A stretch of 64,000 nucleotides of DNA from Hippophae tibetana (Eukaryota; Streptophyta; Magnoliopsida; Rosales; Elaeagnaceae): positions 12,837,001 through 12,901,000 of the forward strand of contig CM072807.1 in the NCBI GenBank assembly GCA_037013495.1, given 5' to 3'. Of the stretch, positions 48,650-60,414 are shown in pieces (positions within the stretch are counted from its first letter, which is position 1; each line of letters starts with the position of its first letter). The notes under the pieces were generated by a model. That model did no database searches and was not told the origin of the DNA. It worked only from the letters and a program-made list of their open reading frames with translations. Made by a program: the position numbers and the translations under genes.

Positions 48650-48815
48650 TTAGGAAACAATGTTAAAAGCATAAGTAGATGGTAAAGATGAATATCTTTG
48701 TAGATGTACATCAAAATATTTTTATGGTCCAGAATTAAATTATCACAGTATTAATGCAAAAGAATACTTAGTTGTCAAAAACTCATTAAGAAATTTACAA
48801 TGTATGTTATAAGTT
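48650..48815 (+). pseudogene. endogenous caulimovirid RNase H, continuation after copia G
   Basis: Resumes the RNase H domain interrupted at about 42972: GKDEYLCRCTSKYF then LNYHSINAKEYLVVKNSL on the plus strand, the usual RNase H region around the second and third acidic residues. A stop precedes it and others follow. Confidence 0.75.
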
Positions 48816-50560
48816 CCAAATTCATTCTCAGAACCAATAATGAGAATTTTGATTATTTTTTAAGAACTAATATTATAGGTGATTATAAACAAGAAAAATA
48901 ATCAGATGATAATAGTAGTTTAACCATTACAATTTTGATGTCGAACATCTTCCAAGAAATAAGAATAGTAGTTTTTATAAGAGAATTAACACCTTTAATT
49001 ATTTTTATTCTTATAGAAATAGAACATTTTGATATCAAGATTAAGATAAAGGAAGATAAAATAAGAATCTTTCAGGAATAACTCAAGGTTTTATACTTAG
49101 AGAAGTCTTTTTATGAAGATAGGAATTAATATGAAGAACTTAACACTTCAAAACTAGCATTAGAGTCCAAATACTCTAATAAGGAATTCACCTCAGAAAT
49201 TCATTCTAAGGAAAGTAAAATTTCTAAAGAAAGAATTTAAAATGAGAAGGAATAACCTAATGGTTCAAAAGAGAGTAATGCCTCTAAAAAGAAAAAAAGA
49301 AAAGTTCAATTGGATTGAAGAAGTAGAAAAAGAAGACCAGAAAAAGACTTATATGATCTATAATGATATAAAACCAAGAATTTATAACAACTGACCTAAA
49401 AAAAGCAAAGTTATTATCAAATTTAGTGGAATAACTCACAAATCTTTCACTAATAAAATAGAAGCCAAAGATAGTTATGCCAAACTATAGAGTAACAAAA
49501 CTATTAACTCTAGAAGATATGAGTAAAAATTATTTTTCCAACATTATAACAACAACCATCGCCACCAAGCAGGTTGAAGACCCTAGCAAAAATAGTACGA
49601 TTATCAATACTATTTAGAGAAATATTTCTCATAAAGACATTAAAGATAGTACGACTACTAGTGCTATGTAGGGAAACATCTCCTAGAAATAAATTGGTCA
49701 TTGAAAACAAAAAAGACCAATACAATAATTTAAGTAAACTAGAATGATTGAGTTTTTATAACTTAGCCAGAAAATCTACTCAGGAACATATTAAAGATAT
49801 GAAATTTTACACCATAGAAAAAAAAATTCTATATAAGTAATAAATTTAATATTCTTGAAGGAGTTGATCCAATTTTTGTTTATAAAACTTTCTAAGTTAG
49901 TTTAATGGAGAACCTAATTCAAGATTAATTTAAATGAATTAAATTATTTTCCTAAAAATTTCAAAAAGCTACCAAAAACTTAGAAAGAATATTAGAATAG
50001 GTGACAAGCTTATCTATCTTAGATTTTTCAATTTACTTATAAACTAGAATGAAGAAAGTTGTGTTAATCTCTACTATTTTATCAAATTAGGAATTTTTAA
50101 CACTAATGTAGAAATTCCAAAACCAATAGCGCTTCCTAAAAAAGAATTCAATACAGATGAACTCTGTATTTTAAGAGGACATATGATAGGTCAAATTTAT
50201 CATGAACTCAAAAAAATTGATAATTTTTCTGAAGTCAAGATAAATTACTCGACTAGTAAAGTTATAATAATTTTCCATAATAATATAGGTCTCATTGACA
50301 AGATGACGAGAAAATTAATAAGTTTGAAATAAATTTTAATAGTATTAATCTATAATTTTTTCAAGAAATAAGAATAGTGTTTTTTTATGCCTAAAAAACC
50401 AGTAATGATCACAAATACATTTACTACATTAGAGATCAAGAAGATAAAGATGCATCATCTTTTACATCATCAAAAGAATTATTGGTAGAAAATGATAAAG
50501 AAGAATAAAGATATAGAATCCAAATCTTCAATCAGTAGATCATGCTAAAGAAATAAAATA
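48816..50560 (+). other. probable further pararetroviral or unassigned decayed coding sequence
   Basis: Plus-strand segments keep amino-acid-like texture across stops, for example about 50105-50270 (IPKPIALPKKEFNTDEL, then LRGHMIGQIYHELKKID). This may be another open reading frame of the same virus or of a second copy, but I cannot match it to a named domain. Confidence 0.35.
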
Positions 50561-53459
50561 CTTAAATTTAAAAGTCAACAACAAAAAGTTAGGTAAATTA
50601 TTTTCCATTAGTTGGACTTATACTTAATAATAGCAAACTCTCGACTCTAAAATTTATCCATATAGAAATTATGTATTTAGAAACTATAAGCATTTAAGAA
50701 CTTCTTCAAGATATTTAGTTGACTTTTAAAATTATAATAATTATTAATATTATCAATAAATGGATTATATTTACTTTTTTTCTATTCTTAGTAAGTTTAA
50801 TTTAGATAACATAACATGTATAGATAGAAGAGGTTCGTAACTAATAATAAGGTATTAAGGCTTGAACAAGATAAGGCATATCAGGTATAAGACAAGAAGA
50901 CAAATAACGAAAGAAAAGAGCATGATAGACTTATTAAATTCAAGTATAATAATTATAATTTTATGTCAATTAAGAATCTTGAATAATTAAATATTTATTT
51001 ATAACATTTATAAAGCTAATAAATAAGAAAATAAAAACAAATAAACTAGCAACAAATTTGTATAAAAATGAACATAAAGAAATTATAAAATTAAATTAAT
51101 ATTTTGATAAAAAAACTTAAAAATTTACCTTTTAAGTAATAATTTATATGAAATAATAACTAGCATTCTAAAACTACTAATTACAATTTAATATCAGTAT
51201 CATAGGAAAGAAACATACATCATTGAATAAAAAGTTAATACTTTTAAATAATTAAAAGTATTAGAGATATTAACTATAATATTCAAATATATTATAATTT
51301 CTTTTATAAAAATCACGAACGTGTATAAAGATGTACTAAAAAATCAAGTACATCAATAATAATATATTATCTTGTAAAGAAAACTTTCTGCGTTTATTAG
51401 ATAATTTCAATTAATATAGTGAATATTCGTGGGTTTGGAAATATTAATTAAAAATTCAAAGCCCAGCAAAATAGAAAACAATAATAAGGATATAGATATA
51501 AGTGGTCTTTATCGATTAGTAATTTTTTTAGTTTTATTTATAATAAAAAATTTATTAAATGAATTATTAAATGTATTTTAATTAAATTTAAAGATTAATA
51601 TTTAAAATTAAGTAAATATCAATGAAAAAATATCAACTAAAGCATTCACCCCATACTGCCATACATTAGAAGAGAGTGAATTCTCTGATGATGTTTTTCT
51701 CTATTGACTTTTATTAAGTTATAATTATTTTTTTAATTTTATTTATAATAAAAAATTTATTTAATAATATAAAATAATATAAATCGTTAAAATTACTAAT
51801 TCAAAATGATAAGAATTATTTAAAAATTAAAATTTAAAATTTAATAAAAATAAATTTAAAAAAATCAACAGAATATGCATGACACCCTACAAAGCATGGA
51901 AAAGGCTGTCTAAATTTCAGCTAGCTTTCGCAAGAATAAACTCTTTTAAGTTTGAACTTTCTCCTTGAAGTTCCGTGATATTTGACATTCCGAATCTGAT
52001 CTTTGGACTTTCTAAATTTAGAACTTTTCTATTATATATATATATATAATCTTTTAAATTTGACATTTAATTCAAGAGAAAAATATTTTAAAACTTTTTA
52101 TTTATTATAAAAATAATATTTGAATTTTATATTTATTTTCTATAATAATTTAATAACATTATTATGATAAATATAATTTTTTATTTTATTTTTTTAATTT
52201 TTTTCAATTATATTAAATAGAAACTATTATAATTTAAATATATTATAACTAAAAAATTGAAAATAAAATAAAAATTTAAAAAAAATATTTTGTGTTATTG
52301 TATGGTCATTTTTTTCATAAGGGTAGACACGATGTCTAAAATTTATAAATTTAGAAAAATCAAACAAATTGTTCATATGTATTAAATTAGATTAGATAGA
52401 ACCATTCAAACCCATTTAATTTGATTATAACAGTTTAAAATATATATTGAAATTATTTTATAGTATCACTGGCACATTATTAACTTTTATTTACCTTAGT
52501 TTAAAACATGTAACTTCAATAACAATAATATTTTTATTTGTTTATCTACTTCAATTAAAACAATAAACAATTATTATACCAAAGCGTTGAACTTGAAAAT
52601 ATCATGTTAGATAGTAATAGATTTAGTCATCAAGCTAACTAAGCTATTATATTTATAAATTATAAATTATAAATATAATAATATAAACCGTCTAGTCTGA
52701 CTTGAATAATTTTAATTTTTTACAAACGAGACAGAGTGGTAACAAATCGAATTAGATTTTTTGAAACAATCTAATCTTTTAGCCGAGTCTAATTTATCAA
52801 TTTTTCTATCTTGTCTTACTTTTTCATGACAATGTCTCTAAATTGTTACAAAAATAGTATATAGGACCAAAGTGTTATTTTTAGAATAGATATAGGACCT
52901 TTAATGTCATTTTCTCTTAAAAATCAAAACACTTCTTATAAAATTTTAAAAGAAGTATTATTAATAATTTTAAGAGAAATAAAACTTACTTTTGGAAGAA
53001 ATAATTTTAGATAAAAGTTTATTTTTTAAAATAATTACTAAAATATCACTCAAAATTATTTCAAATATTTTCATTTATTTTAAATTAATTTTTTTAACAC
53101 AATTTAAAAAAACACACATCCAAATGTAACTATTAGATATAATCAAGGTTTGAGATGTTAGTGAAGATGTAAGATATAATTTTTATAAAACTTATTGATA
53201 TAAATTTTAAAAAAAATCACAAAAATTATAAAAAATATATCAAAAATATGATTTTTTTATAAAACTTTATAAAATATCAAAAATATCAATTACTTATATT
53301 TTTAACTAATTTTGTATTTAATACATGTATTATTAATTAATTAAAATATTGTATAATAAAATATATTTTTTACTAAATATTATAGATTAATCATTTAAAA
53401 TATTTGAAATAATTAAATAGATTATCTAATTATAACTACTATAAATAAATAAATCTTGA
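50561..53459. other. AT-rich intergenic region
   Basis: No gene, RNA gene or structured repeat recognised. (TA)n runs near 52034. Confidence 0.5.
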
Positions 53460-53789
53460 CATTAGAAACCTAGGTCCAACTCAACCCAATAAGTTCTCAT
53501 TGAATTAAGAGTTATCCAAATTTATAAACAAAATTGTTGCTGACCGATGTGGACTGAAAGAAACTTAATAACCCCTTTCATACGGACAAATGTGATCTCA
53601 CAAAACCATGATGTAATTATTAAGGATATAACTCAAGTCACCGATCAAGTTAGGTCCAGTTTTGATATCATGTTAAAAACTCACACCTAACTCAATCCAA
53701 TAAGATCTCGTTAAGTTAAGAATATCCAAGCTTATAAGCAACACTAATGTCGAACTTTTGACCGATGTGAGACTGAATAAAACTTAACA
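53460..53789 (-). mobile_element. TRIM element (minus strand)
   Basis: Direct repeats 53460-53570 and 53671-53789 flank about 100 bp. On the minus strand each LTR contains tcNcacatcggtc. The right LTR is followed on the minus strand by tgatatcaaaac, matching the initiator-Met primer site in most positions, and a gaaagggg purine tract precedes the left LTR. No coding capacity. Flanks do not give a clear 5-bp duplication. Confidence 0.75.
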
Positions 53790-54744
53790 TGAAAATAAAT
53801 TTTATGGACTATTTTTTTTAAAAGTATTTATATATATTATAATATATATAGAAAACATGTTTAAAAAAAGAACGAATATATTATATACTATAAAAGTGAA
53901 AAAATATTGAATTTAAATGATTACTAAAAAAAAGAAAAAAATTAATTAAGAATTGATATTTTTTTATATTTTACTCTATATTTTATGGATACTTTAATGA
54001 TAATATTCATAACATTCAAGATATTTTATAAAAAAGAAGAACATATTTAAACGATAATATTATTTTATTATAATTTTAATAATATTATCGATATTTTTAT
54101 AATAATTTAATTAAAAAATATGAATATCATATTTAAATATTTAAATATCAAGATATATATAAAAAATAATATTATCATATTTATCGACATTTCCAGATCT
54201 AATACACAACACGACAATTTGTTGGCATCAAAGTCAAAATTGACAAAATAAATAATTGTAGAAAATAAAAGATGTATATTCAGTCAGATTCAAAGAAATG
54301 TGAACCAAAAGTTCTCCGATTAGCAAGATGTACCGACTTTGTCTCAAGAAATACATATTATTCAAAAAATGTGGATTGTTATCTAAAAAATATTTAAAAT
54401 GTTAGATAATAATAATTATTATTTAAAAAAATTAATGTTAATATTTTAAATAATAAAATAAAATAAATATTATATTAATATTTTAAGTTTTAAACTAAAT
54501 ATATTCTTAAATAATTATTAAATAAAAAAATATATTTAAATTATGAGAAAATTATTACTCAATAGTCATTACCAAATCTACCAAAACTAAGGATGTAAAA
54601 ATTATAAGTGATTTCGAATAGTAATTGAAAGAGATTTAATTTTTAAGACTAAATTTTGGATTGATTTTCAAGTTTGAACTTAGTTTTTAAGGGAGTGAAT
54701 TCAAACAAGATATCTAGAATTATAAATTTATATCTTTTAGAGAT
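53790..54744. other. AT-rich spacer between two TRIMs
   Basis: No feature recognised; A/T-rich with short internal repeats of ataatattat type. Confidence 0.5.
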
Positions 54745-55094
54745 AAAATTATTAAGTCTCACATCGATCAAGTATTAGTCTTGATGCACATATAAGCTTG
54801 AATAATCAATCATCTCACAACTTGAGTTTTAAGATGGAATTATGCTCAAGTTTAACATAGTATCAAAGCTAGTTCCCTTGCTTCTTCGCCCCATTGGCGT
54901 CCAAGAGCCTGACGGTGCGCTCACCCCAGGCTTCGTCCATCCAATGTCGATCAGGAACACCAATCAATGTGAAAGATGATATTAAGTCTCACATTGAACA
55001 TGTATTAATCTTTCGCTACACATATAAGTTTGGACAATTATTCATATCACAACCTGAATTTTGAGATAAAGTTAAACTCAAGTCTAACAAAAAT
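54745..55094 (+). mobile_element. complete TRIM element with target-site duplication
   Basis: LTRs 54750-54857 (108 bp) and 54980-55089 (110 bp), both starting tattaagtctcacat and ending taaca. Primer site tagtatcaaagc at 54858-54869; purine tract (gtgaaagatga) just before the second LTR; interior of 122 bp, GC-rich and non-coding. The flanks are aaaat on both sides (54745-54749, 55090-55094). The two LTRs differ by roughly a fifth of positions by eye, so the insertion is old. Confidence 0.88.
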
Positions 55095-55620
55095 ATATTT
55101 AGTTTCCCTTGGTGCGTGTGGTTTTTTGGCAGCAGCCGAAAGAAATTAAAACAGAGCAGCAGCAGCAGAATAAAGAAAAACTACAGGGAGATATAGCAGG
55201 TGCAGAATTTGGAAGAAGAAGAAGCTGTTTTTTCTTTCCATAAGTTTCATGTCCTCTGTCAATTATATTCCATCTCATTTGTACGGTAATATTTGATTTA
55301 ATAGCAAATTTGTTAAATTTATCTTGCTATATATTACCAGTAAATTAGAGGGAATTTTTTGTGGGTTGATTTTGAATTTTGGTATAATTTGTGAAGCTCT
55401 AGAAATTGGTGTTTGTATCTCCATTTGATTATTAGTGGATTTTCTTCGGTGTGCCGTCGTCAGTGGAGTAGACTTTTCACATTGAAAAGTTGAACCACTT
55501 AAATCATTGTGTGCCATTTAATTTCTTACTGCTTATTACTTTTGCCGTTACCCATTATTATTAATTTGTGCAACTAAAATTGGACCCGATCTTTGCTTCC
55601 GCAAGTGCTAATTCGTAACA
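55095..55620 (+). repeat. 5' LTR of copia C, truncated at its start
   Basis: About 526 bp, matching 59890-60414. The U3 start is missing. Confidence 0.9.
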
Positions 55621-55768
55621 AATTGGTATCAGAGCTATTGGGGTATTCTATTATTTATTGGAACTGATTAAGTTTGCTCTTTTGGATTTATTTTGAGCTT
55701 CTGGTTATCTGATTGGTTTTATATTTTCTGGGTTGTACTTCTGTTTATTTAATATTGGGTTTTCTGTC

Positions 55769-57385
55769 ATGGCGGCAAAATATGAAATTGAGAAATTTAA
55801 TGGTAGAAATGATTTTAGTCTTTGGCGTATGAAGATGCGGGCTGTATTAGTTAAAGAAGGGCTCGTTAAGACACTTGAAGGTAAGGATAAATTGCCAGAA
55901 AAATTGAATGATGAAGAAAAAGATGCATTGATGGAAAATGCTTTGAGTTCAATTCAGTTATCCTTGTCTGATGAGGTATTACGCGAGGTTGGTGATGAGG
56001 AATCTCCTGCTGGGTTATGGCTTAAATTGGAGAATTTGTATATGACCAAGTCTTTGACCAGTCGGTTATATTTGAAGCAGTGTTTGTATACATTCAGAAT
56101 GTCGGAAGGTACACCTTTGCACGATCATCTTGATGAATTTACTAAAATTATTCGTGATTTGAAAAATGGTGGTGTTAAGATTGATGATGAGGATCAGGCC
56201 TTAGTTCTATTATGTTCTTTACCTCATTCATTTGAACATTTTGTTGATACTATGCTATATGGGCGAGACACTATTTCTTTGGAAGATGTCAAAGCAACTT
56301 TGAATTCCAGAGAGTTGAAGAAAAAGGTGTCTACAAGCAACAATGATAATAGCAGTGGTTTATTTGTCAGAGGTAGAAATCAAGAAAAAGGCACAAGTAA
56401 TAATAGAGGCAAGTCTAGATCCAAATCTAGAAAAAGAAAAGATAAATGCAACTATTGCCGTCAAGAAGGGCACTGGAAAGTAAATTGTCCTAAACTCAAA
56501 GGTAAAGGAAAATTTGTCGCAACGTCTTCTGGTACTAATGATGTTGTTGGTGTTGCAGATAGTTCTGGTTCCGATGGTGAAAATGTTCTATCAGTATCTG
56601 TTGGTTCTCCTGAAGATGTTTGGATTCTTGATTCGGGTTGCACTTACCATATGTGCCCCAGTAGAGATTGGTTTGCTTCTTATCAGTCTATTGATGAGGG
56701 TGTTGTCTTGATGGGAAACAATATGTCCTGCAAGGTTGTTGGTATTGGTACTGTCCGAATTAAGATGCATGATGGTATTGTTAGAACTTTGAAAGATGTT
56801 CGCCATGTTCCAGATTTGAAAAAGAATTTGATATCTTTGGGTACTCTTGATTCACAAGGCTACAAGTATGTAGCTGAAGGTGGAGTTTTAAAAGTTAGTA
56901 AGGGTGCTCTCATTGTTATTAAAGGGCAATTGTCGCATGGTCTCTATATGCTTCAGGGTAGCACTGTTATTGGCAGTGTATCAGTTTCATCCTCGTCAGA
57001 TCAAGATTCAGACACTACTCGATTATGGCATATGCGGCTTGGGCATATGAGTGAGGCAGGGATGTCTATTTTGAGAAAACGGGATTTGCTTTGTGGTCAG
57101 AAAACTGGGAAACTTGACTTCTGTGAGCATTGTGTCTATGGAAAGCATCGCAGGGTCAAGTTCAGTACAGCCATCCATAAAACGAAAGGTACTGTTGATT
57201 ATATTCATTCAGATCTTTGGGGTCCTTCTCGTGTTATGTCTAAGGGTGGTGCCCGGTATATGTTGACTTTTATTGATGACTTTTCTCGTCATGTTTGGGT
57301 GTATTTTCTGAAGAATAAGAATGATGCGTTCTCAAAATTTGTAAAATTTAAGGCTTGTATAGAAAATCAAGCATTTGAGGACTGA
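55769..57385 (+). pseudogene. copia C gag, protease and first part of integrase
   Basis: Start at ATG 55769 (MAAKYEIEKFNGRNDF), just as in element A; an in-frame ATG-like extension upstream is not needed. Gag covers about residues 1-230, with the zinc knuckle CNYCRQEGHWKVNCP at about 56448-56490 intact. The protease box [10 protein letters not shown] is at about 56629. The integrase His/Cys region (WHMRLGHMSEAG, then CEHCVYGKHRRVKF) is intact, as is the first catalytic Asp region (DLWGPSR). The frame is lost at a 17-bp deletion near 57370 and stops at 57383-57385. Confidence 0.92.
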
Positions 57386-59717
57386 TAATGGTTTGGAATT
57401 TTGTGATAGTCAGTTTAATGAGTTCTGTGAAAGAAATGGCATAGTGAGACACCGCACTGTGCGTCATACACCACAACAAAATGGAGTAGTAGAACGTATG
57501 AATAGGACTCTCTTAGAAAGAGCTCGTTGTATGCTCTTTCAAGCTGACTTGGATAAATCGTTTTGGGCTGAAGCTTGTAACCATGCCTGCTATTTGGTGA
57601 GTCGGTCTCCATCAACTGCAATTGAGTTGAAGACTCCGTTTGAGGTATTCTTTGGTACTCCTGCTAATTATTCTGATTTGAAAGTTTTTGGTTGTCCTGC
57701 TTATGCTCATGTTAATGATGGTAAACTTGAGCCTAGGGCATTGAAATGCATATTTTTGGGTTATCCTTCTAGGGTGAAGGGTTATAGATTATGGTGTGTT
57801 GAACCCAAGTCACCTAAATTTTTGATTAGCAGAGATGTTAAGTTTGATGAGTTTTCCATGTTGCAAAAGAAAAAAGAGTTTATTGTTATAGATAAAGACC
57901 ATGGTGTTAGTGAGCAGGTGGAGCTTGAGAGTGGAGCTCCTAGTCAAGTGCAAAAGGGCACTTCAGATCAGCCATCTGTGGATGAGATAGATGATTCTAC
58001 TCATGATGTAGCAGAAGAACAACATGAGCAACCATATAGTATCGCTAAGGGTAAAGGAATAAGAGAGATTCGACGCCCTCAGAGGTACGCAGATGGAGAC
58101 TTAGTTTCTTTTGCATTGTCTGTGGCAGAGTCTATTGAGGTGTATGAACCTTCTAGTTATCATGAAGCTGTTACTTGTGATGAGTCTGTTCAGTGGTTGG
58201 TTGCTATGAATGAAGAGATTGAATCACTTCATAAGAATCATACTTGGGAATTGGTGAAACCGCCTAAGGGTCAGAAGATTGTTGGAAACAAATGGGTCTT
58301 CAAGAAAAAGGAAGGTATACCTGAGGTTGAATCAGCTAGGTTCAAGGCACGTGTTGTTGCAAAGGGCTATTGTCAGAAGAAAGGTATTGACTTCAATGAA
58401 GTATTTTCACCTATTGTGAAACATAGCTCTATTCGTGTGTTGCTTGCTATGGTTGCATTGTTTGACATGGAATTAGAACAGCTTGATGTCAAGACAGCCT
58501 TCTTACATGGTGAGCTTGAAGAACAAATATATATGCATCAACCAGAAGGGTTTGTTGTTCCAGGTAAGGAAGATCATGTTTGTTTATTGAAAAAGTCTTT
58601 ATATGGGCTGAAGCAATCTCCTAGGCAGTGGTATAAGCGGTTTGATTCTTTTATGATTGATCATGGTTACTCTAGGAGTGATTATGATAGTTGTGTTTAT
58701 CATAAAAGATTTTATGATGGTTCATCCATTTATTTGTTGCTTTATGTTGATGACATGCTTATTGCTTCTAAGAATAAGTCTGAGATTCAGAAATTAAAGT
58801 CTCAACTTAATGGTGAATTTGAAATGAAAGATTTGGGTGCAGCGAAGAAAATTTTGAGCATGGAAATTTACAGGGATAGACAAGCGGGCAAGCTTTATTT
58901 GACTCAGAAAAGTTATATTGAAAAAGTTCTTGAACGTTTTGGCATGAAAGATTCTAAACCTGTGAGTACGCCATTAACTGCGCATTTCAGGCTTTCTTTG
59001 GATTTGTCACCACAGTCAGAAGAAGAAGAACGGTACATGTCTCAGGTTTCATATGCTAGTGCCGTTGGCAGTTTGATGTACGCTATGGTTTGTACTCGTC
59101 CAGACATTTCACATGCAGTTAGTGTTGTCAGCAGATATATGGGTAATCCTGGTAAGGGTCATTGGCAAGCAGTGAAATGGATACTTCGGTATTTGAGAGG
59201 TACATCTAATTTTGGTTTGGTATATGATGAGAGTTCTAATACTGGTTGCAGTGTTATTGGTTATGTGAACTCCGATTATGCTGGTGATTTGGATAGAAGA
59301 AGATCTCTGACAGGTTATGTCTTCACTCTTTCTCATTGTGCCATTAGTTGGAAGGCTACTTTACAGTCTACAGTTGTTTTGTCTACGACAGAGGCAGAAT
59401 ATATGGCAGCAACAGAAGCAGTGAAAGAAGTCATCTGGCTTAGAGGTTTGGTTTGTGATTTGGGTTTACAGTAGGATACTTCTGTTGTATTTTGTGATAG
59501 TCAGAGTGCGATACACTTGACTAAGAATACTATGTATCATGAAAGAACCAAATACATTGATGTCAGATATCACTTCGTTCGTGACATTGTCTCCCAGGGT
59601 GCTATTGTTGTTAATAAGATAGTCACTACAGAGAATCCAGCTGATATGTTAACCAAACCAGTTCCATTTAACAAGTTCAAGCATTGTTTGGACTTGATTG
59701 GTGTTTGTAGTAGATGA
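57375..59717 (+). pseudogene. copia C integrase C-terminal half, RT and RNase H
   Basis: Continues in another frame: TDNGLEFCDSQF (second integrase Asp), HTPQQNGVVERMNRTLLERA, the integrase C-terminus, then RT (VFKKKEGIPEVESARFKAR; QLDVKTAFLHGELEEQIYM; LLYVDDMLIASKNK at about 58740) and RNase H (VNSDYAGDLDRRRSLTGY; the usual Asp of D-S-D is Asn). A TAG at 59472-59474 interrupts RNase H, and the tail continues to TGA at 59715-59717. Apart from the 17-bp deletion, this TAG and the Asn change, the pol region looks open. Confidence 0.92.
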
Positions 59718-59809
59718 TCACCCTTCGGGGTTTTGGACGACAGTTATTTGGTAATCCGAGGAATTTCATTTAAAGAACTTGTTATCTGTTTTGAGCCAAG
59801 GTGGAGATT

Positions 59810-60414
59810 TGTTATATTTGGCCCAAAACTAAAATTAGCCCAAAGCCCAAACCTAACTAATTAAACCTTTCCCCTCTTATATATATAAGCATTTTGTTTC
59901 CCTTGCTGCGTGTGGTTTTTTGGCAGCAGCCGAAAGAAATTAAAACAGAGCAGCAGCAGCAGAATAAAGAAAAACTGCAGGGAGATATAGCAGGTGCAGA
60001 ATTTGGAAGAAGAAGAAGCTGTTTTTTCTTTCCATAAGTTTCATGTCCTCTGTCAATTATATTCCATCTCATTTGTACGGTAATATTTGATTTAATAGCA
60101 AGTTTGTTAAATTTATCTTGCTATATATTACCAGTAAATTAGAGGGAATATTTTGTGGGTTGATTTTGAATTTTGGTATAATTTGTGAAGCTCTGGAAAT
60201 TGGTGTTTGTATCTCCATTTGATTATTAGTGGATTTTCCTCGGTATGCCGTCGTCAGTGGAGTAGACTTTTCACATTGAAAAGTTGAACCACTTAAATCA
60301 TTGTGTGCCATTTAATTTCTTACTGCTTATTACTTTTGCCGTTACCCATTATTATTAATTTGTGCAACTAAAATTGGAACCGATCTTTGCTTCCGCAAGT
60401 GTTAATTCGTAACA
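59810..60414 (+). repeat. 3' LTR of copia C
   Basis: 605 bp. Its first half is unlike that of element A's LTR although its second half and the coding region match A closely. Confidence 0.93.

Larger units (their letters stand above)
55095..60414 (+). mobile_element. Ty1/copia retrotransposon C, young, 5' LTR truncated
   Basis: Same family as element A. The 3' LTR is complete, 59810-60414 (605 bp, TGTTATAT...GTAACA), preceded by a polypurine tract (aaggtggagatt). The 5' LTR, about 55095-55620, lacks its first 80-90 bp and abuts the TRIM to the left. Primer site tggtatcagagc at 55624-55635 is perfect for initiator Met. By eye the two LTRs differ at about ten positions in about 520 bp, far fewer than in A. 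Target duplication not determinable because the left end is lost. Confidence 0.95.
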
